Assembly (NCBI RefSeq): GCF_000439085.1
Contig: NZ_AUUA01000002.1
Coordinates: 186,001 to 250,000, forward strand
Reading direction: 5' to 3'
From: Leminorella grimontii ATCC 33999 = DSM 5078
Lineage (GTDB): Bacteria > Pseudomonadota > Gammaproteobacteria > Enterobacterales > Enterobacteriaceae
DNA length: 64,000 nucleotides
The position numbers and the translations under genes are program-made. The notes below the pieces were generated by a model. The model was not told where the DNA came from and made no database searches. It saw only the letters and a program-made list of their open reading frames with translations. Below, one piece after another: positions 42,234-52,039 of this stretch (positions are counted from its first letter, which is position 1; each line of letters opens with the position of its first letter).

Positions 42234-42719
42234 ATGAAATATGATACTTCCGAGCTTTGTGACATTTACCACGAAGAAGTCAACGTTGTGGAACCGCTGT
42301 TTTCCAACTTCGGCGGGCGCCCCTCTTTCGGCGGGCAGATAACCACCATCAAGTGCTTCGAAGACAACGGCCTGATTTACGAGCTGCTGGAAGAAAACGG
42401 TCTGGGTCGCATTCTGCTGATTGACGGCGGAGGTTCCGTACGCAGGGCGCTCATCGACGCGGAACTGGCGCGGCTGGCGGTGCAAAACGAGTGGGAAGGT
42501 CTGGTGGTCTACGGCGCAGTGCGTCAGGTAGACGAGCTTGAAGAGCTGGACATCGGCATTCAGGCGTTAGCTTCCATCCCCGTCGGCGCGGACTCTCAGG
42601 GCATTGGGGAAAGCGATATTCGCGTCAACTTCGGTGGCGTCACCTTCTTCTCCGGCGACCACCTCTATGCGGACAATACCGGCATCATTCTTTGTGAAGA
42701 GCCGCTGGATATCGAATAG
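42234..42719 (+). CDS. rraA: Regulator of ribonuclease activity A
   Basis: RraA binds RNase E and inhibits its activity. The 161-residue length equals E. coli RraA. It has [18 protein letters not shown], the conserved [11 protein letters not shown]-like loop ([15 protein letters not shown]), and [19 protein letters not shown]. The start at 42234 ([12 protein letters not shown]) matches the family, though the frame is open 102 bases further upstream. It follows menA by 120 bp, as in E. coli. Confidence 0.98.
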   Translation: MKYDTSELCDIYHEEVNVVEPLFSNFGGRPSFGGQITTIKCFEDNGLIYELLEENGLGRILLIDGGGSVRRALIDAELARLAVQNEWEGLVVYGAVRQVDELEELDIGIQALASIPVGADSQGIGESDIRVNFGGVTFFSGDHLYADNTGIILCEEPLDIE

Positions 42720-42750
42720 CGAAAGCGTCTGCCGCATCACCGAATAAAGA

Positions 42751-42780
42751 AAAACGCCGCGTTATACAACGCGGCGTTTT
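42751..42780. terminator. Bidirectional terminator rraA / zapB
   Basis: A 13-bp perfect stem AAAACGCCGCGTT / AACGCGGCGTTTT with an ATAC loop lies between the two convergent genes. Confidence 0.9.
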
Positions 42781-42805
42781 CATTTGGAAGAAAGGCAAAC
42801 CTTAA

Positions 42806-43048
42806 TCAGTTTACTTCATCCATTTTCCCTAACAGGAGACGAAGGCGCTCCTGCCAGGCCTGTTGTTCTTGCTTGAGCTGCGCGTTTTCGTTTACCAACG
42901 CTTCACGGCCGCCGGCAGCCGCATCAAGATCGCGAACCAGCGTATTGTTTTTCGCTTTCAGATCTTCAATTTCCATCTGCAAAAGGGTGATGGTATCAAT
43001 CGCCTGCTGGACTTTAGCTTCCAGTTTTTCAAACACTTCAAATGACAT
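42806..43048 (-). CDS. zapB: Cell division protein ZapB
   Basis: ZapB is a small coiled-coil protein that stabilises the Z ring through ZapA. The 80-residue protein begins [20 protein letters not shown] and is a continuous heptad-patterned helix. ATG 43048 matches E. coli ZapB, and the upstream sequence includes GAGGACGAA. It is convergent with rraA and divergent from glpF. Confidence 0.97.
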   Translation of the reverse strand: MSFEVFEKLEAKVQQAIDTITLLQMEIEDLKAKNNTLVRDLDAAAGGREALVNENAQLKQEQQAWQERLRLLLGKMDEVN

Positions 43049-43517
43049 TATTTCGTCCTCATATAGACATAACCGCAAAGCGGAAAATCGAAAATCATTA
43101 ACGGTCGCTAGCGGTAATATAGACGAGCATATTCCGTTAGTGGTTCACTCACCCGATTGTATTAACCTGACCGTACGCTGTCCAGCCATAGACCCTCAGA
43201 AAGCGCGAATGTTCAGAAATTTTAACTTAACAAAATGCGCTTCACGCGCCAAAAAATAGAAAAGACGCTCGTCTTCATCCATTTGCATTCATAAAGTGAA
43301 TTGCACCCATCACTTTTCGAACAAAAAAGATCAATTATTTGACCGAATACACAGAATTACACTTTCGTTATTTTTCGATATGGCGCGATAACGATAAAAT
43401 CAGTTCCCCACCGCTATTAATTTATAACCTGACGGTAACAATGGCAGTAACAAGTCAGGAAATATTAGGTGGCTAACACTACTTCTTACCTACTTTTCCC
43501 AACACGGGGTAATGCTT
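43049..43517. other. zapB-glpF divergent promoter region
   Basis: The 469-bp spacer has no gene. It should hold the zapB and glpFKX promoters. An inverted repeat CGTTAT (43366-43371) with ATAACG (43388-43393) in a TCG-rich context resembles GlpR operator half-sites, but the fit is weak. I found no convincing CRP site. Confidence 0.35.
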
Positions 43518-45919
<2,402 letters not shown>

Positions 45920-45955
45920 ATAGTTAATATATAGCGACAATTTCATCTCTGTTTT

Positions 45956-45982
45956 CGGGCCCCTTCGCGGGCCCGCTTTTTT
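45956..45982 (+). terminator. Terminator downstream of glpK
   Basis: A 7-bp stem CGGGCCC / GGGCCCG with a CTTCGC loop is followed by CTTTTTT, 36 bp after glpK. Some read-through into glpX is likely, as in E. coli. Confidence 0.8.
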
Positions 45983-46099
45983 ATGGAAAATTCTCCCGCC
46001 GGTTATGGAGAATTCTCCAATATCCCTGCGGGACTGTGATAAAATTCGCCCAATTTTTCTTCCCCCCTTTTAAAAACCAAAACGTAACGGATCCCTGAC

Positions 46100-47110
46100 A
46101 TGAAACGTGAACTGGCAATCGAATTTTCCCGCGTAACGGAAGCCGCCGCACTGGCCGGCTACCGCTATCTTGGGCGCGGTGACAAAAACAAGGCCGACGG
46201 CGCCGCCGTTGAAGCGATGCGCATCGTCCTGAATCAGGTCAACATCGACGGTGAAATCGTCATCGGTGAGGGCGAAATTGACGAAGCGCCGATGCTTTAT
46301 ATCGGTGAAAAAGTAGGTACCGGTCAGGGCGACGCGGTAGACATCGCGGTTGACCCCATCGAAGGCACCCGCATGACCGCCATGGGTCAGGCCAACGCGC
46401 TGGCGGTGCTGGCCGTCGCCGAAAAGGGCGCATTTTTGCACGCGCCGGACATGTATATGGAAAAGCTGGTCGTCGGCCCCGGCGCCAAGGACACCATCGA
46501 CTTGGACCTGCCGCTGACGGAAAACCTTAAGCGCATCGCCGCCAAGCTCAACAAGCCGCTGGAAAAGCTAACGGTCATCACGCTGGCCAAGCCGCGCCAT
46601 GACGCGATCATTGCCGAAATGCAGCAGCTGGGCGTGCGGGTATTCGCCATCCCTGACGGCGACGTAGCGGCCTCAATTCTTACCTGCATGCCGGACAGCG
46701 AAGTCGACGTGATGTACGGCATCGGCGGCGCGCCGGAGGGCGTGATTTCCGCCGCGGTGATCCGCGCGCTGGACGGCGACATGCAGGCCCGCCTGCTGGC
46801 TCGCCATCAGGTGAAGGGCGACACGGAAGAAAACTGCCGCATTGGCGAAGAAGAGCTGGCGCGCTGCCGCAAGATGGGGCTAACTCCCGGCGACGTGCTG
46901 AAGCTCGGCGACATGGCCCGCAACGACAACATCATCTTCTCCGCTACCGGCATCACCAAGGGCGATCTGCTGGGCGGCATCCAGCGTACCGGCAACATGG
47001 CGACGACGGAAACCCTGATGGTGCGCGGCAAGTCTCGCACCATCCGCCGCATCCAGTCTATCCACTATCTGGACAGGAAAGACCCGGCGCTGTGCGATAT
47101 TCTGCTGTAG
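46100..47110 (+). CDS. glpX: Class II fructose-1,6-bisphosphatase GlpX
   Basis: GlpX removes the 1-phosphate of fructose-1,6-bisphosphate in gluconeogenesis. The 336-residue protein has GEGEIDEAPMLYIGE and VDPIEGTRM near residues 57-90, giving the metal-binding Glu and Asp of the Li-sensitive phosphatase fold. A potential own promoter may lie in the 180-bp gap after the glpK terminator. In E. coli fpr follows; here glgS follows. Confidence 0.97.
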   Translation: MKRELAIEFSRVTEAAALAGYRYLGRGDKNKADGAAVEAMRIVLNQVNIDGEIVIGEGEIDEAPMLYIGEKVGTGQGDAVDIAVDPIEGTRMTAMGQANALAVLAVAEKGAFLHAPDMYMEKLVVGPGAKDTIDLDLPLTENLKRIAAKLNKPLEKLTVITLAKPRHDAIIAEMQQLGVRVFAIPDGDVAASILTCMPDSEVDVMYGIGGAPEGVISAAVIRALDGDMQARLLARHQVKGDTEENCRIGEEELARCRKMGLTPGDVLKLGDMARNDNIIFSATGITKGDLLGGIQRTGNMATTETLMVRGKSRTIRRIQSIHYLDRKDPALCDILL

Positions 47111-47134
47111 CAACGCGCTGAAATAGCATAGAAG

Positions 47135-47167
47135 AACGCCCTCTCTAAACGAGGGCGTTTGTTTTTT
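47135..47167 (+). terminator. Terminator of glpX
   Basis: A 9-bp stem AACGCCCTC / GAGGGCGTT with a 7-base loop is followed by TGTTTTTT, 24 bp after glpX. Confidence 0.88.
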
Positions 47168-47306
47168 CAGACATAGTTAAAAAAATGGCGAAAAATAAGG
47201 CATCTTAGGCACGTATTGTTCATAAATTAGCCGATTTTAGGCGAATACTAAAGTTAGAAAAAGCATATGACCGTCATCAATCACGAAGTGACAAGGGGGG
47301 TATGCT

Positions 47307-47510
47307 ATGGAGACACAAAACTTACAGTCGGTAAAAAATTTCGACTTTCTGGCGCGCTGTCTGGCCCAAATGTATGCACAGGGGAGACCGGTAAACGTTC
47401 AGGCAGTGATTGGCAATATGAACGAGGAACAAAAGGCGTGGTTCCAAAAGCGCTACAACAGCTACCTAAAGCAGGCCGAGCGGGCAAGAGTCACGGGGAT
47501 GGATTCCTAA
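47307..47510 (+). CDS. glgS: Surface composition regulator GlgS/ScoR
   Basis: GlgS (ScoR) in E. coli influences glycogen content, biofilm formation and surface structures. The 67-residue protein shows the family pattern SVKNFDFLARCLAQMYAQGRPV then GNMNEEQKAWFQKRY, closely following E. coli GlgS. ATG 47307 has a GGGGGG run six bases upstream. In E. coli glgS is not near glpX, so this position is different. Confidence 0.9.
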   Translation: METQNLQSVKNFDFLARCLAQMYAQGRPVNVQAVIGNMNEEQKAWFQKRYNSYLKQAERARVTGMDS

Positions 47511-47551
47511 CGGCGCCAGCGGAGAGCCTGACGGCTCGCTGGCGTTGATTA

Positions 47552-47578
47552 GCCGATGCTTCGCGCATCGGCTTTTTT
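47552..47578 (+). terminator. Terminator of glgS
   Basis: An 8-bp stem GCCGATGC / GCATCGGC with a 5-base loop and TTTTTT lies 41 bp after glgS. A weaker stem (GCCAGCG / CGCTGGC) precedes it at about 47516-47544. Confidence 0.85.
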
Positions 47579-47601
47579 AACGTCTCTTTATAACGCCTGA
47601 G

Positions 47602-48243
47602 CTAAACGCCATACTCTGCACGATAGACGTTGATCGCCGCCAGTTCCTTCGCCATTTCCGGTTTTTCGCCCAAGTATTCGACCAGATCGTCCAGGGTGAT
47701 AATGGTGATCACTTCACACTGGTAGTCGCGCTGCACTTCCTGAATCGCCGACAGCTGCCCGGTTCCGCGCTCCTGGCGGTCCAAACAGATCAGAACGCCG
47801 CTCAGCGTCGCGTTCTGAGCGCGGATCGTCGTCATGGACTCACGGATCGCCGTTCCGGCGGTGATCACGTCGTCAACCAGCATCACGCGCCCAACCAGCG
47901 GGCTACCCACCAGATTACCGCCCTCTCCGTGGTCTTTCGCCTCTTTGCGGTTAAAGCAGTAGGGAATATCAATATCGTGATGCTCGGACAGGGCTACCGC
48001 CGTGGTAGTGGCAATCGGAATGCCCTTATAGGCTGGCCCAAACAGCACGTCGAACTCGATGCCGGAATCCACCAGCGCCGAGGCGTAAAAGCGGCCCAGT
48101 AGCGCCAAGTCGCGACCGGTGTTAAACAGCCCGGCGTTAAAAAAGTAAGGGCTGACCCGCCCGGACTTCAGGTGAAACTCGCCGAACCTTAAAACCTGCT
48201 TGTTTAGCGCAAACTCAATAAACTGGCGCTGATAGTGTTTCAT
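47602..48243 (-). CDS. pyrE: Orotate phosphoribosyltransferase
   Basis: PyrE transfers phosphoribosyl from PRPP to orotate, forming OMP in UMP synthesis. The 213-residue length equals E. coli PyrE. It has [26 protein letters not shown] and the PRPP loop [20 protein letters not shown] 48243 matches the family start; the frame is open a further 24 bases upstream. It lies 78 bp after rph, with an attenuator in between. Confidence 0.98.
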   Translation of the reverse strand: MKHYQRQFIEFALNKQVLRFGEFHLKSGRVSPYFFNAGLFNTGRDLALLGRFYASALVDSGIEFDVLFGPAYKGIPIATTTAVALSEHHDIDIPYCFNRKEAKDHGEGGNLVGSPLVGRVMLVDDVITAGTAIRESMTTIRAQNATLSGVLICLDRQERGTGQLSAIQEVQRDYQCEVITIITLDDLVEYLGEKPEMAKELAAINVYRAEYGV

Positions 48244-48291
48244 AGCCGATGCATCCTCACGCTTCATTCTGTCTTACATTCATTAGTCATA

Positions 48292-48316
48292 AAAAAGGCG
48301 ACTACGTCGCCTTTTT
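48292..48316 (-). promoter_or_regulatory. pyrE attenuator in the rph-pyrE gap
   Basis: On the coding (minus) strand a stem AAAAAGGCGAC / GTCGCCTTTTT with a 3-base loop plus a U-run starts five bases after the rph stop. In E. coli this is the UTP-sensing attenuator: rapid translation to the end of rph blocks the hairpin when UTP is low. The sequence and position match that mechanism. Confidence 0.85.
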
Positions 48317-48321
48317 CAAAA

Positions 48322-49041
48322 TCACTGCTGTTCGAGCGCTGCCTTCTGCGCTGCCATGATGGTGTCTATGCCGCCTCGGGCGAGCTCCAGCAGGGTCAAT
48401 AGCTCTTCGTGGCTGAAGGGCTCGCCTTCAGCCGTGCCCTGCACTTCGATCATACGGCCGTCTTCGGTCATTACGACGTTCATGTCGGTTTCTGCTGCGG
48501 AATCCTCAACGTACTCGAGGTCGCACACCGCTTCGCCGTTAACGATACCAACGGAGACCGCGGCCACCAGGCCCTTCATCGGATTCTTGGCCAGACGCTT
48601 ATTGGCCACCATGGCGTTGAGGGCGTCGGCCAGCGCCACGCAGGCGCCGGTGATGGAAGCGGTGCGCGTGCCGCCGTCGGCCTGAAGCACGTCGCAGTCC
48701 AGCGTCACGGTGTATTCACCGAGGAGCTTCAAATCTATCGCAGCGCGCAGAGAGCGGGCGATCAGGCGCTGGATCTCCAGCGTGCGGCCGCCCTGCTTGC
48801 CCTTGGCCGCTTCGCGCGGGTTGCGGGTGTGGGTCGAGCGCGGCAGCATGCCGTACTCCGCCGTCACCCATCCCTGCCCCTGGCCTTTCAGAAAGCGCGG
48901 CACGCCCTCTTCCACGGTGGCGGTACACAGCACTTTGGTGTCGCCAAACTCTACCAGCACGGAGCCTTCCGCATGCTTCGTATAGTGACGAGTCAGGGTT
49001 ATTGGGCGCACCTGCTGTGCACTTCGGCCTTCTGGACGCAT
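48322..49041 (-). CDS. rph: Ribonuclease PH
   Basis: RNase PH trims the 3' ends of tRNAs by phosphorolysis. The 239-residue protein is full length, unlike the frameshifted version of E. coli K-12. It has [16 protein letters not shown] at the N-terminus (the start at 49041 has GGAGAG seven to twelve bases upstream), the arginines of [14 protein letters not shown], and the phosphate and catalytic region [19 protein letters not shown]. Because rph is intact here, coupled attenuation of pyrE can work normally. Confidence 0.98.
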   Translation of the reverse strand: MRPEGRSAQQVRPITLTRHYTKHAEGSVLVEFGDTKVLCTATVEEGVPRFLKGQGQGWVTAEYGMLPRSTHTRNPREAAKGKQGGRTLEIQRLIARSLRAAIDLKLLGEYTVTLDCDVLQADGGTRTASITGACVALADALNAMVANKRLAKNPMKGLVAAVSVGIVNGEAVCDLEYVEDSAAETDMNVVMTEDGRMIEVQGTAEGEPFSHEELLTLLELARGGIDTIMAAQKAALEQQ

Positions 49042-49260
49042 GAAATTCTCTCCGGAGGTTAGGTCAGACGGGTTCAGCTGGCCGTTTACGTGCGCCTTTG
49101 GCAAGGGCTTTGGCGTTCGCTGATGTTATTGACCGCGCATTATACTGATTTTCAGGCCGTGTGCCTACGGGCGAATGGGTAAAGCCCGCGCGGCAAATCG
49201 CAACGCCCGCCGTAAATGGTGATATACTCGAGCTTATTTTCTTCAATCGGGTACTCGACT

Positions 49261-50124
49261 ATGATCCGCAGCATGACCGCCTACGCCCGCCACGAAACCC
49301 AAGGCGAATGGGGCTCAGCCTCCTGGGAGCTTCGCTCCGTCAACCAACGCTATCTGGAAACCTATATCCGCCTGCCGGAGCAGTTCCGAAGCCTTGAGCC
49401 GATGATCCGCGAGCGCCTGAGAGCGCGCCTGACCCGCGGAAAAATCGAATGCAACCTGCGCTTTGACCTCGACCCGGCCTACCAGACCGAGCTGATGCTC
49501 AACAAAGAGCTCGCCCAGCAGCTGGTACAGGCCGCCAACTGGGTCAAGATGCAGAGCGACGAAGGGGAAATCAACCCGCTGGACATTCTGCGCTGGCCGG
49601 GAGTCATGTCGGCGAAAAGCCAGGATCTTGACGCCATCGCCACCGAACTGATGGCATCGTTAGAGACCGCCCTGACCGACTTTATCGACAGCCGCGAACG
49701 CGAAGGCAGCGCGCTGAAGGCGCTGATTGAACAGCGGCTTGAGGGCGTGATGGTCGAAGTGGGCAAAGTGCGCGAGCGCATGCCGGAAGTGCTGGTCTGG
49801 CAGCGCGAGCGCCTGATGAGCAAGCTGGAAGAAGCGGCGGTCCAACTGGACAGCAATCGCCTGGAGCAGGAGCTAATCATGCTTGCCCAGCGCGTCGACG
49901 TCGCCGAAGAGCTGGACAGGCTGGAAGCTCACGTCAAAGAAACCTACGCCATTCTGAAAAAGAAAGAGGCCGTCGGCCGCCGGCTGGACTTTATGATGCA
50001 GGAGTTCAACCGCGAGTCGAATACGCTGGCGTCGAAGTCTATCAATGCGGATATCACGGCATCGGCGATTGAGCTGAAGGTGTTGATTGAGCAGATGCGG
50101 GAGCAGATTCAAAACATCGAATAG
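49261..50124 (+). CDS. yicC: YicC family endoribonuclease
   Basis: YicC of E. coli is an RNase implicated in degrading the small RNA RyhB. The 287-residue protein starts MIRSMTAYARHE, has LRSVNQRYLETYIRLPEQFR near residue 25, and ends with the DUF1732 region DFMMQEFNRESNTLASKSINADIT. It is divergent from rph, as in E. coli. ATG 49261 matches the family; an earlier in-frame ATG at 49216 is not conserved. Confidence 0.95.
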   Translation: MIRSMTAYARHETQGEWGSASWELRSVNQRYLETYIRLPEQFRSLEPMIRERLRARLTRGKIECNLRFDLDPAYQTELMLNKELAQQLVQAANWVKMQSDEGEINPLDILRWPGVMSAKSQDLDAIATELMASLETALTDFIDSREREGSALKALIEQRLEGVMVEVGKVRERMPEVLVWQRERLMSKLEEAAVQLDSNRLEQELIMLAQRVDVAEELDRLEAHVKETYAILKKKEAVGRRLDFMMQEFNRESNTLASKSINADITASAIELKVLIEQMREQIQNIE

Positions 50125-50148
50125 CACTTTGCTTTAATTCAATAAGAA

Positions 50149-50180
50149 CGTGCCGATGCGCTTATAGCGCTATCGGCACG
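50149..50180. terminator. Bidirectional terminator yicC / symE
   Basis: A 9-bp stem CGTGCCGAT / ATCGGCACG with an inner GCGC / GCGC pairing lies between the convergent genes. T-tracts on either side are short. Confidence 0.65.
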
Positions 50181-50189
50181 ATAAACATC

Positions 50190-50501
50190 CTACTTTTCGC
50201 TCCCCAATAAGCCCGGTATCCCCTCCTTCAATCCTTTAACGGCCTGCTTTACCTGCTTAATCTGCTTACGTAGTTCATGCACCTCATCATTATCGGGGAT
50301 AAGCACAATGCAGTCTCCGGCAATCTTTACGGTGACGCCAACGCCGGTCTCAAATCCGGCCTCTCTAAGCCACTTCCCGCTCAGATGCAGGGCGGGCGTG
50401 CTGGTGTCGCCATGATTGGGCTCATAGCCGACGGTGTAGCGGCGCTGGGTTTTAGCGGGGGATGTGGATGACGAGCGAGTTTGGGTTGGGGTTGTAGCCA
50501 T
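50190..50501 (-). CDS. symE: SymE-family toxin (type I toxin-antitoxin like)
   Basis: This 103-residue protein belongs to the SymE family. In E. coli SymE is an SOS-induced toxin that condenses the nucleoid and is repressed by the antisense RNA SymR. It has a Ser/Thr-rich N-terminus, RRYTVGYEP, then the AbrB-like core PALHLSGKWLREAGFETGVGVTVKIAGDCIVLIPD, and a Lys-rich coiled tail. GGAGG lies nine bases before ATG 50501. I found no LexA box. The leader upstream is highly structured and could carry an antisense RNA. Confidence 0.88.
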   Translation of the reverse strand: MATTPTQTRSSSTSPAKTQRRYTVGYEPNHGDTSTPALHLSGKWLREAGFETGVGVTVKIAGDCIVLIPDNDEVHELRKQIKQVKQAVKGLKEGIPGLLGSEK

Positions 50502-50873
50502 AGTGGGCAGCCTCCGATAAGTGATTTAATGACCACCACCGGAAATGCTAACTTCACGGGTGGTGGACTGGACAGAGTTAGCATTACCGGCCTTATCGGA
50601 TACCGGCGCACCTTTCGGTGCCCCCGCCCAGCCCACCATAGAGATGTAGCCGAACACACGACATAAAAAAAGACGCTGACGCGTCGTATGTCGCCGATAA
50701 GATTAGTCAGGATGCTAAACCCGGCGCCTGATTTTGCAGGCGCCGAGAAAAGATACTTCGAACCGCCTCAGGCGGCAAGGGGATTTATCTGAAGGTGTCT
50801 CGCAGAAATAGAATAATGTGGTGATGGCAGGCCAGCCCGTGAAAAATGATAGCTCCAAACTGGCTGATTCTGA
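50502..50873. other. symE leader and spacer to the nucleotidyltransferase-like gene
   Basis: The 372-bp gap has no convincing protein gene. It holds the symE leader hairpins (50513-50600), a GGTGC hairpin near 50606-50621, and a 9-bp stem CGGCGCCTG / CAGGCGCCG at 50722-50745 that may be the terminator of the gene at 50874-51437. The minus-strand translation from 50659 contains WWAG...YPIRPVMLTLS, which recalls the leader peptides of P4-type Icd/Ash sequences. That resemblance is not proof of a gene. Confidence 0.4.
50513..50600 (-). promoter_or_regulatory. Interleaved inverted repeats in the symE leader
   Basis: Three perfect inverted repeats occur in 88 bp. A 9-bp pair TCCGATAAG / CTTATCGGA (50513-50521 / 50592-50600) encloses the others. 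An 8-bp pair CCACCACC / GGTGGTGG (50533-50540 / 50559-50566) is interleaved with a 10-bp pair AATGCTAACT / AGTTAGCATT (50544-50553 / 50576-50585). The last two cannot form as nested hairpins. They would switch or make a pseudoknot. The symE ribosome site GGAGG (minus strand) overlaps the outer stem. Confidence 0.7.
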
Positions 50874-51437
50874 TTATGTAGAAACAATAAGCTGCAACAT
50901 AGGATAACGTTCCATCCACCGTTTTGCGGCAACGCGCTGCTTAAAAATGGTCAACTTTTCACGCTCAAATGGTGGGGTTGGCCGTAGGCGTAGCTCAAAC
51001 AGATCGTCGAGCCCATAGGGCGCAATAATTTCAATAAGGTTCGAATCTCCTACTCTGACAGCAACAGCCGTCGCCGTCTCAGGCCAATACCGCAGCGCAT
51101 TTTCTGTTGAGAGATAAGGGCTATCGCCGTTACGCTGATGCATTCTGGCCTGATTCTTCACCGACCAGTTGAACGTAGAAGGCCGTTGGCTAAGCCGCTC
51201 TTCCAGGTCACTATCGTGAGCGGGATTACGACATTCTGGATCAAACCAGACAACGTCCACATCGCCAGAGACGGGCCTTTGCCCATATCCGTGTAAGCAG
51301 TCCCATACCGCATCTCGCACAAAACCAGCGCTGATCCATCCATCACTGAGTTTCAATGCCCGAACGGCGTAAAGCGCCTTCATCCTTATCGGGTCATCTA
51401 ACAATAATTTCTGCAATGCTTCCTGATACTTCATCAT
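50874..51437 (-). CDS. Nucleotidyltransferase family protein (DUF925/COG3575 type)
   Basis: This 187-residue protein has the minimal-nucleotidyltransferase features GWISAGFVRDAVWDCLHG followed by SGDVDVVWFDPE (the G-S/x-D-x-D carboxylates), as in the COG3575 family of uncharacterised proteins. Function and substrate are unknown. ATG 51437 is followed by a second ATG; GAGGG lies four bases upstream. It sits immediately after a LysR remnant, with 6 bp between its start and the remnant's stop. Confidence 0.82.
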   Translation of the reverse strand: MMKYQEALQKLLLDDPIRMKALYAVRALKLSDGWISAGFVRDAVWDCLHGYGQRPVSGDVDVVWFDPECRNPAHDSDLEERLSQRPSTFNWSVKNQARMHQRNGDSPYLSTENALRYWPETATAVAVRVGDSNLIEIIAPYGLDDLFELRLRPTPPFEREKLTIFKQRVAAKRWMERYPMLQLIVST

Positions 51438-51443
51438 TTTCCC

Positions 51444-51539
51444 TCAAATCCTCAACGTATCTATCACTGCCCGCAGCGCGGGCGACACGTTGCGATGAGG
51501 ATAATAGAGAAAAGCGCCTTCCAGCCGCTGGCTGTAACC
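51444..51539 (-). pseudogene. C-terminal remnant of a LysR-type regulator
   Basis: Translation of this strand gives YSQRLEGAFLYYPHR then NVSPALRAVIDTLRI and a stop. The RLEGAFLYYP-x-R-x-VSPALRA-x-ID pattern is the usual extreme C-terminus of LysR-family regulators. Upstream in the same frame the sequence no longer looks like a LysR effector domain, and no N-terminal HTH is present. This is a decayed relic of a gene once located here. Confidence 0.7.
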
Positions 51540-51608
51540 GAACAAAGAAGAAAGACGCTTTCTGGACGGCAACTTCCCCCAGAAATCCCTCGATTTTACC
51601 GGCCTTCA

Positions 51609-51636
51609 ACCATTTCGTTGACCTCAACGAAATGGT
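51609..51636. repeat. 28-bp near-perfect palindrome
   Basis: ACCATTTCGTTGA and TCAACGAAATGGT are separated by only 2 bp, giving a 13-bp perfect inverted repeat. It lies between the LysR remnant and the Cdd1-like gene. It could be an old operator or the end of a lost mobile element. Short loops favour DNA binding over an RNA hairpin. Confidence 0.55.
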
Positions 51637-51663
51637 CTACCTGACCTCAAGTCCCCGCCAACC

Positions 51664-51933
51664 TCATCCCTCATTCCCATGCGCCCTATCCTTCCAATTC
51701 CACCACTTCGTCAACTCCCCTTCTCGCTCCCCCGTCTCGGCGGCATAAACCGCGCAGCGATAGGTATAAAGCACGCAGGGGTCGACTCGCATGCCTGCCC
51801 GCTGACAGGAGCGTTCATACAGGTCGAGAGGGTTTTGGCCGATAAGATCGCTCGGCGTTTCAATGCCGATCTCCTCAAGCATTTTCGCCATTCTCTTGCC
51901 GATGGACGGCAGCGCCGTGAGATCGTGAGACAT
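51664..51933 (-). CDS. Cdd1-type helix-hairpin-helix protein
   Basis: This 89-residue protein matches the Cdd1 (pathogenicity-locus) small family: TALPSIGKRMAKMLEEIGIETPSDLIGQNP (a helix-hairpin-helix), then LYERSCQRAG and the hallmark DPCVLYTYRCAVYAA. The family is thought to bind nucleic acid, but no function is proven. AAGGAGTAAATTCG precedes the start on the coding strand. Confidence 0.82.
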   Translation of the reverse strand: MSHDLTALPSIGKRMAKMLEEIGIETPSDLIGQNPLDLYERSCQRAGMRVDPCVLYTYRCAVYAAETGEREGELTKWWNWKDRAHGNEG

Positions 51934-52039
51934 CGAATTTACTCCTTATACGCTTTCATCAATGCCTTCGGCGGGGTTGCCGCATAAAGCCGCAACCGCC
52001 GCCGAAACGTTCTGAAAAGCCCGTTACACGAAATGATGG

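Noticed and set aside
43366-43393. GlpR operator upstream of glpF
   Set aside because: Only CGTTAT/ATAACG half-sites with a long spacing are seen. The fit to the GlpR consensus is too weak for a separate feature.
50381-50659. 92-codon minus-strand frame containing WWAG and YPIRPVMLTLS
   Set aside because: It overlaps symE in another frame and lacks a convincing ribosome site. The P4 Icd/Ash-like resemblance is treated as a note on the leader, not as a gene.
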